NCBI RefSeq assembly: GCF_047345485.1
Contig: NZ_JBLFEN010000002.1
Span: forward strand, 248,001 to 312,000
Length of the DNA: 64,000 bases
Direction of reading: 5' to 3'
From: Jejuia sp047345485
Lineage (GTDB): Bacteria; Bacteroidota; Bacteroidia; Flavobacteriales; Flavobacteriaceae
Shown here: piece by piece, positions 35,566-44,060 of the stretch
How positions within the stretch are numbered: position 1 is the first letter of the stretch
How the letters are laid out: each line of letters opens with the position of its first letter
Position numbers and translations under genes: made by a program
Notes under the pieces: model-generated
Database searches by the model: none
What the model was told of the DNA's origin: nothing
What the model saw: the letters and a program-made list of their open reading frames with translations, nothing else

Positions 35566-38238
35566 TTACCCTGCCAAATTTGGGTGCAACCACTTTCTAG
35601 CTTTCTCCTTGGTAATGCCTTTTCTATCGGCATAATCTGTTAATTGATCATCCGTTATTTTACCTAAACCAAAATACTTTGCCTCAGGATTTGCAAAATA
35701 ATATCCCGAAACCGCAGCTGCAGGCCACATGGCTAAACTTTCGGTTAACGTTACCCCAATTAATTTTTCTACCTCCAATAAGTCCCAAATCGTTTCCTTT
35801 TCCAAATGGTCAGGACAAGCAGGATATCCTGGTGCAGGACGAATCCCCTTATAACTTTCTTTAATTAAATCTTGATTCGTTAAATCCTCTCCCGAAGCGT
35901 AACCCCAATGTTTCGTTCTTATTTGTTTATGTAGATATTCGGCAAAAGCTTCCGCAAATCTATCTGCTATAGCTTGCGCCATAATCGCATTATAATCATC
36001 GTCTTTAGCTTTGTAGCTTTCTGCTAATTCTTGTACACCAAAAATAGCCACACAAAATGCACCAATATGGTCTTTTTTACCAGACGCTTTTGGAGCAACA
36101 AAATCTGCCAAAGCATGGTTAGGGATACCTTCTCGCTTTTTTAATTGTTGGCGTAAGGTTCTAAATACCACAATTTCTTCGCCTTTTTTCTGAACAGAAA
36201 TATCATCTTCATTAATACTATTGGCTTCAAATAATCCAAAAACGGCTTTTGGTTTCAAGAGTTGTTTTGAAACAATTTGTTGTATCATCTCTTCGGCATC
36301 TTCAAACAACTGAGTAGCCTGTTCACCTACCACATCATCTTTTAAAATATCTGGATATTTCCCATGTAAATCCCAACTTCTAAAAAACGGACTCCAATCT
36401 ATAAAGGGCAATAGTTCTTTTAAACTTAATTGCTTCAAAATTTGCACACCCAATTCCTTAGGTTTTACAATTTCAGAAGTATCCCAATCAATCTTGTATT
36501 TTTTACTTCTAGCTTCTTCAATAGATATATATGATTTCTCTTTACCACGTTTTAAAAACTTAGTACGAAATTCATCATAATCTGCTTTAAGTTTTGCAAC
36601 ATATTCATTTGAACTCTTTTTATTCAATAAATCGCCTACAACGGTTACTGCTCTAGATGCATCATTTACATGCACCACAGCATTTTTGTATTGTGTATCA
36701 ATTTTAACAGCGGTATGAGCTTTAGATGTAGTTGCGCCACCAATTAAAAGTGGCACCTCAAAGTTTTTATTTTGCATTTCCTTTGCTAAATACACCATTT
36801 CATCAAGTGATGGTGTAATTAACCCAGATAATCCAATGGCATCTACACGTTCATCAATAGCTGCTTGTATTATTTTTTCTGGTGGCACCATCACGCCTAA
36901 ATCTACAATCTCATAATTATTACAAGCTAGTACCACACTTACAATATTTTTACCAATATCATGTACATCACCTTTTACAGTAGCCATTAATATTTTACCA
37001 ACAGGTTCTGATTTATCTGACTTCTCCGCTTCAATAAACGGATTTAAATAACCAACAGCCTTCTTCATCACACGCGCAGATTTTACCACCTGTGGTAAAA
37101 ACATTTTTCCAGCACCAAACAAATCACCTACCACATTCATACCAATCATCAAGTTACCTTCAATAACTTCAATAGGTTTATCTGCTTCTTGTCGTGCTTG
37201 CTCTACATCTTCAATAATAAAAGCATCAATACCTTTAACCAAGGCATGTGTAATTCTATCTTGTAACGGGTTTTCTCGCCATGATAAATCAACTGTTTTT
37301 CCTTTTTTAGAACCTTTTACGGTTTCAGCAAAATCTAATAAACGCTCTGTGGCATCATCACGTCTATCTAAAATTACATCTTCTACGTGCTCTAATAAAT
37401 CCTTTGGAATATCATCATACACCTCCAACATTGCAGGGTTTACAATACCTATATTCATGCCGTTTTGGATAGCATAATATAAAAATACCGAGTGCATTGC
37501 CTCACGAACACCATTATTACCTCTAAATGAAAAGGACACATTACTTACACCACCACTCACACTTACATTTTCTAGATTTTCACGAACCCATTTTGTGGCT
37601 TCAATAAAATCTATGGCATTTCTACGGTGTTCTTCCATTCCTGTAGCTACAGGAAATATATTTAAATCGAAAATAATATCTTCTGAAGGAAATCCTACTT
37701 TATTCACCAAAACGTCATAAGAGCGTTTTGCGATTTCAATTCTGCGTTCGTAATTATCAGCTTGCCCCACTTCATCAAATGCCATTACAATAACTGCGGC
37801 ACCGTAACGCTTTATCTGTGTGGCTTCCCAAATAAATTTTTCTTCACCTTCTTTAAGCGAAATAGAATTTACCACACATTTACCTTGCACCACCTGAAGA
37901 CCAGCTTCTATGATTTCCCATTTTGAAGAATCTATCATAATAGGCACACGACAAATATCTGGTTCAGCAGCTATAAGGTTTAAAAAACGAACCATAGCTT
38001 CTTTACCATCAATTAAACCATCGTCAAAATTAATGTCGATAATTTGCGCACCACCATCTACTTGATGACGCGCAACATCTAGCGCTTCATCAAATTTCTC
38101 TTCTTTTATTAAACGCAAAAACTTTCTTGAACCTGCAACATTAGTTCGCTCACCAACGTTGATAAAATTGCTGTTTTCATTAAGGATTAGCGGTTCTAAT
38201 CCTGAAAGTTTCATGTATTTTGTTTGTTTTACTTTCAT
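35566..38238 (-). CDS. metH: methionine synthase, cobalamin-dependent, C-terminal part of a split enzyme
   Basis: 890 residues. It holds the methyl-THF-binding, B12-binding and reactivation domains, while the homocysteine domain is a separate gene upstream (39248-40252). In order: pterin-binding domain (NVGERTNVAGSRKF, about 28-290), B12 cap (about 320-410), cobalamin domain with DVHDIGKN (DxHxxG, about 432-439) and GLSGLITPS, and activation domain from about 560 (RPAPGYPACPDH near 810). The split form is common in Bacteroidota. A SAM-methyltransferase gene separates the two halves. A good -7 element (TAAGTTTG) lies upstream, so it may have its own promoter. Confidence 0.95.
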   Translation of the reverse strand: MKVKQTKYMKLSGLEPLILNENSNFINVGERTNVAGSRKFLRLIKEEKFDEALDVARHQVDGGAQIIDINFDDGLIDGKEAMVRFLNLIAAEPDICRVPIMIDSSKWEIIEAGLQVVQGKCVVNSISLKEGEEKFIWEATQIKRYGAAVIVMAFDEVGQADNYERRIEIAKRSYDVLVNKVGFPSEDIIFDLNIFPVATGMEEHRRNAIDFIEATKWVRENLENVSVSGGVSNVSFSFRGNNGVREAMHSVFLYYAIQNGMNIGIVNPAMLEVYDDIPKDLLEHVEDVILDRRDDATERLLDFAETVKGSKKGKTVDLSWRENPLQDRITHALVKGIDAFIIEDVEQARQEADKPIEVIEGNLMIGMNVVGDLFGAGKMFLPQVVKSARVMKKAVGYLNPFIEAEKSDKSEPVGKILMATVKGDVHDIGKNIVSVVLACNNYEIVDLGVMVPPEKIIQAAIDERVDAIGLSGLITPSLDEMVYLAKEMQNKNFEVPLLIGGATTSKAHTAVKIDTQYKNAVVHVNDASRAVTVVGDLLNKKSSNEYVAKLKADYDEFRTKFLKRGKEKSYISIEEARSKKYKIDWDTSEIVKPKELGVQILKQLSLKELLPFIDWSPFFRSWDLHGKYPDILKDDVVGEQATQLFEDAEEMIQQIVSKQLLKPKAVFGLFEANSINEDDISVQKKGEEIVVFRTLRQQLKKREGIPNHALADFVAPKASGKKDHIGAFCVAIFGVQELAESYKAKDDDYNAIMAQAIADRFAEAFAEYLHKQIRTKHWGYASGEDLTNQDLIKESYKGIRPAPGYPACPDHLEKETIWDLLEVEKLIGVTLTESLAMWPAAAVSGYYFANPEAKYFGLGKITDDQLTDYADRKGITKEKARKWLHPNLAG

Positions 38239-38267
38239 TGTTTATTCTAACATATCTATAAGTTTTG

Positions 38268-38275
38268 CAAACTTA
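38268..38275 (-). promoter_or_regulatory. -7 element of a putative metH promoter
   Basis: TAAGTTTG on the minus strand matches TAnnTTTG. It is part of a near-palindrome (AAGTTTTGCAAACTT, 38261-38275) about 30 bp before the metH ATG, a possible operator site. No firm -33 element. Confidence 0.4.
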
Positions 38276-38378
38276 AAAATTCGCATTTTAATAAAAATAA
38301 ATAGTTAAAAACGCCTCATAAAAGTGTTGTTTAACCACCTTTGTATATAAATTTATATCATTAAAAAATTAGTTACTA

Positions 38379-39248
38379 TTAATTATTACTATTTTCATAA
38401 TAACTATATTTTTTTTCTAAGATTACAAAATCTTGAAATTCACCAGAAACACTTTTGACTCCTAAAACTTGATCTTTCCAAAATCCATGAAATATTTTTT
38501 TTAATTTTAAACCACTATTATCAATAATGTTTATCAAGTTACTTTCGTTAATTAATATGTTTGCAGATTCTACTTTTTCATTCATTAATCGATAACCATC
38601 TCTCTTTACAGGAAAACTAAATTCTTTTATTGATGAAACTATAGCCTCATTATCGTCATTATACAAAAAAAATGTAGCTAAACACTTTCCTTTAGGTTTT
38701 AAAACTCTATGTATTTCTTTTAAATAATTATCTATCTCAGAAATTTTCATATGAGTAAATACTGAAAATAAAAAAACTACTTCAAAAGAATTACTATCAT
38801 AAGGAAACTTGTATTGACTTGCCGTTTGAGAAGAGGTATTATATAAATCATTATGTAACGGAATATATTTGAAATTAAAGTTTGGGAAATCTTTTTTTAT
38901 TTTTGAATTACACCATGTTATTCCTTTTTTAACTACGTCAAACCCTTCATATTTTGAAGTTTTGTTTAAATACGTTGTTAAAGGAATTGCTGTTCTTCCA
39001 AGGCCACACCCAATATCCAAAACATTATCCGATTTCTTTAATTCCAAGTGGTTAACTAATAGGTTTAAGTGTTTGTTACCTGCCTCGATAAAATCTCCAG
39101 AACCGATAAATATATCTCCTTTTGGAGGCTCGTATTTATGTCTTTTATTTAATACAAAGTGATATATATCTACAGGAAAAAAAATTATTTTTCTAGATAA
39201 ATATCTTAACCTTGGATGTAATAAATAGTATAATTTTCTAAGACTCAT
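38379..39248 (-). CDS. class I SAM-dependent methyltransferase, inserted between split metH genes
   Basis: 289 residues. Residues about 70-200 are a Rossmann methyltransferase fold: motif I VLDIGCGLGRTAIPL, then EGFDVVKKGITWC (motif II) and FEVVFLFSVFTHMKISEIDNYL (post I and helix). The N-terminal ~45 residues are basic and aromatic (HPRLRYLSRKIIFFPVDIYHF). The C-terminal ~90 residues are a beta-rich cap. Relatives by pattern modify small molecules or cell-surface glycans. There is no known role in methionine synthesis. Its ATG overlaps the stop of the homocysteine methyltransferase gene by 1 bp (TAATG). It seems more AT-rich than its neighbours, by eye. Confidence 0.85.
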   Translation of the reverse strand: MSLRKLYYLLHPRLRYLSRKIIFFPVDIYHFVLNKRHKYEPPKGDIFIGSGDFIEAGNKHLNLLVNHLELKKSDNVLDIGCGLGRTAIPLTTYLNKTSKYEGFDVVKKGITWCNSKIKKDFPNFNFKYIPLHNDLYNTSSQTASQYKFPYDSNSFEVVFLFSVFTHMKISEIDNYLKEIHRVLKPKGKCLATFFLYNDDNEAIVSSIKEFSFPVKRDGYRLMNEKVESANILINESNLINIIDNSGLKLKKIFHGFWKDQVLGVKSVSGEFQDFVILEKKYSYYENSNN

Positions 39249-40252
39249 TAATATAATATTTTGGTCAAACTCCTTGGTTCATATTTAGCAGCAATATTAG
39301 CAATAACACGAATATGCTCTGGACTTGTACCACAACATCCACCTATAATATTTATTAAATTCTTTTTTAAATATTCTTCAATTTGCTCGCCCATTTCTTC
39401 TGGAGTCTCATCATACTCGCCAAAAGCATTTGGTAAACCTGCATTAGGGTGTGCCGATATTGCAAAATCTGTTTTATTAGCAATTGCTTCTAAATGCGGT
39501 TGCAATAAATTAGCGCCCAAAGCACAATTAAAACCAACAGATAATAACGGCACATGCGATACTGAGATTAAAAACGCTTCTGCTGTTTGACCTGACAATG
39601 TTCTTCCAGAGGCATCTGTAATGGTACCGCTTAACATAATGGGGATATCTATATCACGCTCAGCTTTCACTTCTTCAATGGCAAATAATGCAGCTTTGGC
39701 GTTAAGAGTATCAAATACAGTTTCTACTAATAATAAATCTACGCCTCCATCAACTAAGGCTTCTACTTGTTGCTTGTATGCAATTCGTAATTCATCAAAT
39801 GTTACGGCACGATATCCTGGATCGTTAACGTCTGGCGACATACTTGCTGTTCGGTTTGTTGGCCCTATTGAACCCGCTACAAAACGTGGTTTGTGCGGTT
39901 CTTTTGCTGTAAATTCATCTGCAACTTCTTTAGCTATTTTAGCAGATTGGTAATTCAACTCATAAACCAAATCTTCCATCTGGTAATCCGCCATAGCTAT
40001 GGTAGTTCCTGAAAATGTGTTGGTTTCTATAATATCCGCACCAACCTCAAAGTACTTTCCATGAATTGTTTTAATAGCTTCAGGTTGCGTTATGGATAAT
40101 AAATCATTATTCCCTTGCAATGGGGTTGGATAATCTTTAAAGCGTTCGCCTCTAAAGTCCTCTTCTGTAAATTTATAAGCTTGTAACATGGTACCCATGG
40201 CACCATCTAAAACTAAAATACGCTCTTTTAAAGCGTCGTGTATTTTTGACAT
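39248..40252 (-). CDS. homocysteine S-methyltransferase domain protein, N-terminal half of split methionine synthase
   Basis: 334 residues, a single zinc-dependent homocysteine-binding TIM barrel. It carries the start ILVLDGAMGTMLQAY, ETNTFSGTTIAM, SVGFNCALGANL with the first zinc Cys, and IIGGCCGTSPEHI with the other two zinc Cys near residue 300. It would activate homocysteine for methyl transfer from the cobalamin subunit encoded downstream. The gene follows cysM after 62 bp that hold a palindromic repeat. Confidence 0.95.
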   Translation of the reverse strand: MSKIHDALKERILVLDGAMGTMLQAYKFTEEDFRGERFKDYPTPLQGNNDLLSITQPEAIKTIHGKYFEVGADIIETNTFSGTTIAMADYQMEDLVYELNYQSAKIAKEVADEFTAKEPHKPRFVAGSIGPTNRTASMSPDVNDPGYRAVTFDELRIAYKQQVEALVDGGVDLLLVETVFDTLNAKAALFAIEEVKAERDIDIPIMLSGTITDASGRTLSGQTAEAFLISVSHVPLLSVGFNCALGANLLQPHLEAIANKTDFAISAHPNAGLPNAFGEYDETPEEMGEQIEEYLKKNLINIIGGCCGTSPEHIRVIANIAAKYEPRSLTKILY

Positions 40253-40270
40253 TTTATTTTCTCTAGTTCA

Positions 40271-40305
40271 CAGACTTATTAAGTTTTTAAAACCTTACAG
40301 GTCTG
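40271..40305. repeat. AAGGTTTTAAAACCTT-type palindromic repeat (family R2)
   Basis: CAGACTTATTAAG then CTTACAGGTCTG around a TTTTTAAAA centre, an imperfect palindrome. Related palindromes lie at 42102, 42291 and 48282. Confidence 0.6.
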
Positions 40306-40314
40306 AATTTTTAT

Positions 40315-41205
40315 TTACTCAAACAAAGTTGACGACAAATATCTATCACCTCTATCACAAATTATAGCAACAATAACACCTTTATCTATAGATTTAGCGG
40401 TTTCTAAGGCACAATACATAGAACCCCCACTACTCATACCTGCGAAAACACCCTCCTCTTTTGCTAAATTAATGGTGGTTGTTTTAGCATTCTCTTCAGA
40501 CACATCGATTACCGTATCCACTCTAGAGCGATCAAAAAACTTAGGCACATAATCTGGCGACCATTTTCTAATCCCAGGAATTCTAGCACCATCAGCGGGT
40601 TGTGCCCCTACAATTTGAATATCTGGATTTTGCTCTTTTAAAAATCGTGATGTTCCCATTATAGTTCCTGTTGTTCCCATAGTAGCTACAAAATGCGTAA
40701 TCTTTCCATCGGTATCGTTCCAAATTTCTGGTCCTGTTGTTTTATAATGTGCTTTCCAGTTATCATCATTTTCAAACTGATTTAGCAAGACATATCCTTT
40801 TTCATCTCTCAATTTAAACGCTACATCTCGAGAGCCTTCAATCCCAATATCGGCAGGTGTTAAAATAACCTCAGCACCATAGGCGCGCATAGTTTTTACG
40901 CGTTCTTCAGTAGAATTTTCAGGCATAATCAATACCATATTCAACCCTAAAAGCTTAGAAATAAATGCCAAAGCAATGCCAGTATTTCCACTAGTGGCCT
41001 CAACCAAAGTGCCTCCCTTTTTAATATCGCCTCGTTTCAAAGCTTCATTAATCATATTATAAGCAGGTCTATCTTTTACACTTCCACCTGGGTTATTACC
41101 TTCTAACTTTAAAAACAATTTTACACCATCTTTTTTTAGTAGATGTGTAACTTCTACCAAAGGTGTGTTTCCAATTTGGCCAATAATGCTATTCTCGTAT
41201 GCCAT
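40315..41205 (-). CDS. cysM: cysteine synthase (O-acetylserine sulfhydrylase), CysM type
   Basis: 296 residues, a PLP enzyme that makes cysteine from O-acetylserine and sulfide or thiosulfate. The PLP lysine is in NNPGGSVKDRPAYNMI (about 34-49), the substrate loop is EATSGNTGIALAF (about 68-80), and the phosphate loop is VATMGTTGTIMGTSRFL. Length and the C-terminus (IICDRGDRYLSSTLFE) are closer to CysM than to CysK. It overlaps cysE by 17 bp, so serine acetyltransferase and cysteine synthase are made together. Confidence 0.95.
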   Translation of the reverse strand: MAYENSIIGQIGNTPLVEVTHLLKKDGVKLFLKLEGNNPGGSVKDRPAYNMINEALKRGDIKKGGTLVEATSGNTGIALAFISKLLGLNMVLIMPENSTEERVKTMRAYGAEVILTPADIGIEGSRDVAFKLRDEKGYVLLNQFENDDNWKAHYKTTGPEIWNDTDGKITHFVATMGTTGTIMGTSRFLKEQNPDIQIVGAQPADGARIPGIRKWSPDYVPKFFDRSRVDTVIDVSEENAKTTTINLAKEEGVFAGMSSGGSMYCALETAKSIDKGVIVAIICDRGDRYLSSTLFE

Positions 41206-41932
41206 TTTTCTTAGGTCTTATTTTTATTTCTGTTTGATAGGTTACTAATGAATTCTTAGGTACAGATTCTGTAATCCAAACATTGGCTCCAATAATACTA
41301 TTGGCACCAATTACAATATCTCCACCTAAAACTGTGGCATTTGCATAAATACAAACACCATCCTCTATAGTGGGATGTCGCTTAGTTTTAGCAAAATTTT
41401 TAGATACCGAAATACCTCCTAATGTTACCCCTTGATACATCTTAACATCGTTTCCTATTATCGAAGTTTCTCCAATTACTATTCCGGTACCATGATCTAT
41501 ATAAAACGACTCTCCAATTGTAGCACCCGGATGAATATCAATACCCGTTATCCCATGAATAAATTCACTCATCATTCTAGGCAAAATATAAACCCCTAGT
41601 TTATAAAGCGCATGACTCAACCTGTATACAGAAATAGCATAAAAACCTGGATACGCCAGATAAATTTCGGCTAAAGAGTGCGATGCAGGATCATTTTTCT
41701 CAAATGCAATCGCGTCTAAATCAAGGTTTCTTCTAATCTCAGGAAGTTTGGTTTTAAAAACACTCCAAATTTCACTACTATTTTCCAACTCTAATTTAGA
41801 GGTTATTTCAAGAAAAGTTTTTTCAAGGTAATCCTCGTGCAACTCCTCAAGTTCACAATTAAATAGAGAGTAAAATAATTTTTTTGTAAATTCCTGTGCA
41901 GTGTCCTTTAAGCAAACGTTATAACTTTTCAT
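41189..41932 (-). CDS. cysE: serine O-acetyltransferase
   Basis: 247 residues. It acetylates serine with acetyl-CoA to feed cysteine synthase. The N-terminal half is helical. The C-terminal half is a left-handed beta helix of hexapeptide repeats (HPGATIGESFYIDHGTGIVIG, NDVKMYQGVTLGG, then NATVLGGDIVIGANSIIGANVW). The last residues KKNGIRE do not end in Ile, so interaction with cysteine synthase in a classical complex is uncertain. A perfect 16-bp palindrome lies 24 bp upstream of the ATG and may be an operator. Confidence 0.93.
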   Translation of the reverse strand: MKSYNVCLKDTAQEFTKKLFYSLFNCELEELHEDYLEKTFLEITSKLELENSSEIWSVFKTKLPEIRRNLDLDAIAFEKNDPASHSLAEIYLAYPGFYAISVYRLSHALYKLGVYILPRMMSEFIHGITGIDIHPGATIGESFYIDHGTGIVIGETSIIGNDVKMYQGVTLGGISVSKNFAKTKRHPTIEDGVCIYANATVLGGDIVIGANSIIGANVWITESVPKNSLVTYQTEIKIRPKKNGIRE

Positions 41933-41956
41933 GTGATATTTTCTATTGACTTTTGC

Positions 41957-41972
41957 AGGTCACATGTGACCT
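41957..41972. promoter_or_regulatory. 16-bp palindrome upstream of cysE, possible operator
   Basis: AGGTCACATGTGACCT is perfectly self-complementary and 24 bp before the cysE ATG. It could be a dimeric regulator site. No regulator can be assigned. Confidence 0.4.
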
Positions 41973-42101
41973 TTAACATTCAAAACAATTATTAATAATA
42001 AAACAAATAATTATTTTGAACATGTTTGTTTCATCCCTTCAAATTTTCAATGTATAAAAGTAAAACTTATCTCTGTAAATCCCACTTTTATGAAACATTA
42101 A

Positions 42102-42131
42102 ATCCCACAAGGCTTTAAAACCTTGCAGGAT
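42102..42131. repeat. palindromic repeat (family R2)
   Basis: CCCACAAGGC and CCTTGCAGGA around TTTAAAA. Similar to 48282-48310. Confidence 0.6.
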
Positions 42132-42153
42132 TATATTTTTATATTTTATTTTT

Positions 42154-42244
42154 GGGCGTTACCCACAAGGGGTCGGGCTTTCCGTTACAAGTCCTCGCAC
42201 CTCCTGCGTCGGGCTGTGGGCTTTCCTCTGCAATCCCTAACGCG
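42154..42244 (+). repeat. intergenic repeat family R1, short copy
   Basis: Starts GGGCGTTACCCACAAGGGG, contains TCGGGCTTTCCGTTACAAG and ends CAATCCCTAACGCG. It shares start and end with the copies at 24202, 35432 and 59533. Confidence 0.75.
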
Positions 42245-42290
42245 TTCGCATCCGCCAATACCTTTTAACCATCAAGTTTTTTTTCTCTCC

Positions 42291-42323
42291 AGACCTCACA
42301 GGTTTTAAAAACCTGTGAGGTCT
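42291..42323. repeat. perfect palindromic repeat (family R2)
   Basis: AGACCTCACAGGTTT and AAACCTGTGAGGTCT are perfect inverse complements around three A. It lies just beyond the stop of the FNR-like gene and could act as a terminator-like hairpin. Confidence 0.7.
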
Positions 42324-42341
42324 AAAAATTTTTTTCATTGT

Positions 42342-43397
42342 CTAGTTTATCGCCTGAACAACTGCTTTAGGCGCTTCTTTTCTAGTACCATCAAATCCGT
42401 TTACACCACTTACTGTAGTGTATTTCAATACAAATTTCTTGCCTGGATTAATAATTTTATATGCTGCTTGACACATAATAGTGGCTTCATGAAAACCACA
42501 TAATATCAACTTTAATTTTCCAGGATAGTAGTTACCATCACCAATAGCAAAAATACCAGGAATATTAGTTTGATAATCTAAAGCATTATTCACCTTAATT
42601 GCATTCTTCTCGATATCTAATCCCCAGTTCGCAATAGGCCCTAACTTAGGAGATAACCCAAACAACGGAATAAAGTGATCCGTTTCTAGTCGCATTGGTT
42701 CTTCGTCCTTTTTAGTTATTTCTATCGCTTCAACCTTACCATCACCAAGAATATCGGTAACCTCAGCAGGCGTAATTAACTTAATTTTACCTGCATTTTT
42801 TAATTCTTGTACTTTTTCAACAGAATCTAAATGTCCTCTAAACTCATTACGTCTATGCACTAATGTTACACTTTTTGCAACATCAGCTAAAAAGATACTC
42901 CAATCTAAAGCAGAATCTCCACCACCAGCTATAACCACATTTTTATCACGATAAAATTCTGGCTCTTTAATCATGTATTCCACGCCCTTATCCTCATACT
43001 TAGCTAAGTTTTCAAGTTGCGGTTTTCTAGGTTCAAAACTTCCTAAACCACTAGCAATAGCTACTACTGGCGCTTGGTGTTGCGTCCCTTTATTAGTAGT
43101 TACTATAAAAGTACCATCCTCTTGCTTATCAATAGTTTCAGCACGCTCTCCCAAGGTAAAACCTGGCTCAAATTGCTTCCCTTGCTCTAATAAGTTATCT
43201 GTTAAATCGCCAGCTAAAATTTCTGGAAATCCAGGAATATCATAAATAGGCTTTTTTGGATACAATTCAGAACACTGTCCACCAGGTTGTGGCAATGCGT
43301 CAATTAAATGACATTTTAATTTTAATAATCCTGCTTCAAATACAGTAAACAATCCTGTAGGTCCTGCTCCAATTACAATTATATCTGTTTTAATCAT
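42342..43397 (-). CDS. NAD(P)/FAD-dependent oxidoreductase, ferredoxin-NADP reductase type
   Basis: 351 residues of the thioredoxin-reductase-like flavoprotein fold. The FAD site is IIVIGAGPTGLFTVFEAG at the N-terminus, and the NAD(P) site is NVVIAGGGDSALDWSIFLAD at about 150-170. GIFAIGDGNYYPGKLKLILCGFHEA is near the C-terminus. The redox-active CxxC of true thioredoxin reductases is absent, which fits the ferredoxin/flavodoxin-NADP reductases of the YumC type. Its place next to siroheme and sulfite reductase genes suggests that it supplies electrons, through ferredoxin, to sulfite reduction. A repeat-rich gap separates it from cysE downstream. Confidence 0.88.
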   Translation of the reverse strand: MIKTDIIVIGAGPTGLFTVFEAGLLKLKCHLIDALPQPGGQCSELYPKKPIYDIPGFPEILAGDLTDNLLEQGKQFEPGFTLGERAETIDKQEDGTFIVTTNKGTQHQAPVVAIASGLGSFEPRKPQLENLAKYEDKGVEYMIKEPEFYRDKNVVIAGGGDSALDWSIFLADVAKSVTLVHRRNEFRGHLDSVEKVQELKNAGKIKLITPAEVTDILGDGKVEAIEITKKDEEPMRLETDHFIPLFGLSPKLGPIANWGLDIEKNAIKVNNALDYQTNIPGIFAIGDGNYYPGKLKLILCGFHEATIMCQAAYKIINPGKKFVLKYTTVSGVNGFDGTRKEAPKAVVQAIN

Positions 43398-43410
43398 TTT
43401 TAAAATTTTC

Positions 43411-43470
43411 TTTTAGCTATTTGCTTTTAGCCATTCGCTAGTTGCTAATCGCAAAAAGCTAAAGACTAAT
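43411..43470. repeat. imperfect palindrome of TTAGC/GCTAA units
   Basis: Several TTTAGC, GCTAG, GCTAA and AGCTAAAG units lie in the 80-bp gap between the siroheme gene and the FNR-like gene. This resembles short palindromic intergenic repeats of flavobacteria. Confidence 0.45.
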
Positions 43471-43477
43471 AGCCATT

Positions 43478-44056
43478 TTATTTTTTATTAATTAATCCTT
43501 TGGTAAATTCGTTTAGTGTTTCCACCTTTTCTTCAAAATCACCTTTTATTGTTTTTCTGTACTCATTTAAATTTTTTACCAAATCATCTACGTTTTCAGG
43601 AATTACATCCTCAAAAAACTGTCGTAAACGTTTAGCCGTTGTTGGCGACTTCCCATTGGTACTAATTGCTACTTTTACATTTCCCTTTGTTACAATACCG
43701 CCCATATAAAAATCACAATACGGTGGGTTATCTGCAACGTTTACCAATTTAGCTTCAGCTCTACAATCTTTCCAAACCTGAACATTTACTTCGGGTATAT
43801 CTGTCGTAGCCACAACCATGTGCTTGCCAATTAAGTAGCTTTTTTTATAAACATCATCAACCAATGTTACACAACCTTTTTTAGCTAGTGCTATTGTGCC
43901 TTCGCGAAACATAGGCGACACCATAGTAACGTGGGCATCCGGACTCGATTTTAATAAGAACGTTAACTTTTCTTCAGCAACATTTCCTCCGCCAACAATC
44001 AACACATTTAAGCTTTTAGCTTTCAAAAAAATAGGGTATAAATTATTTCTTTCCAT
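43478..44056 (-). CDS. precorrin-2 dehydrogenase / sirohydrochlorin ferrochelatase
   Basis: 192 residues, equivalent to the N-terminal half of CysG or to Met8. It oxidises precorrin-2 with NAD and inserts iron to make siroheme for sulfite reductase. The NAD-binding motif is VLIVGGGNVAEEKLTFLL (about 14-31). NPPYCDFYMGGIVTKGNVKVAISTNGKSP (about 110-140) is the conserved catalytic region, where the Asp acts in both reactions. Only 4 bp separate it from the uroporphyrinogen methyltransferase gene, together replacing a fused CysG. Confidence 0.93.
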   Translation of the reverse strand: MERNNLYPIFLKAKSLNVLIVGGGNVAEEKLTFLLKSSPDAHVTMVSPMFREGTIALAKKGCVTLVDDVYKKSYLIGKHMVVATTDIPEVNVQVWKDCRAEAKLVNVADNPPYCDFYMGGIVTKGNVKVAISTNGKSPTTAKRLRQFFEDVIPENVDDLVKNLNEYRKTIKGDFEEKVETLNEFTKGLINKK

Positions 44057-44060
44057 AATT

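Larger units (their letters stand above)
41933..42341. other. intergenic region with several palindromes and repeats before cysE
   Basis: 409 bp with no gene. From cysE outward: AGGTCACATGTGACCT, a perfect 16-bp palindrome (41957-41972); a 15-bp inverted repeat TTCAAAACAATTATT/AATAATTATTTTGAA (41979-41993, 42006-42020, one mismatch); an R2 palindrome (42102-42131); an R1 repeat (42154-42244); and a perfect R2 palindrome (42291-42323). The first two look like cysE operator or promoter elements, and the others like scattered repeats. Confidence 0.6.

Noticed and set aside
34424..41932. SAM or cobalamin riboswitch before the methionine genes
   Set aside because: No conserved riboswitch core was seen in the gaps before metF, metH, the homocysteine methyltransferase gene or cysE.
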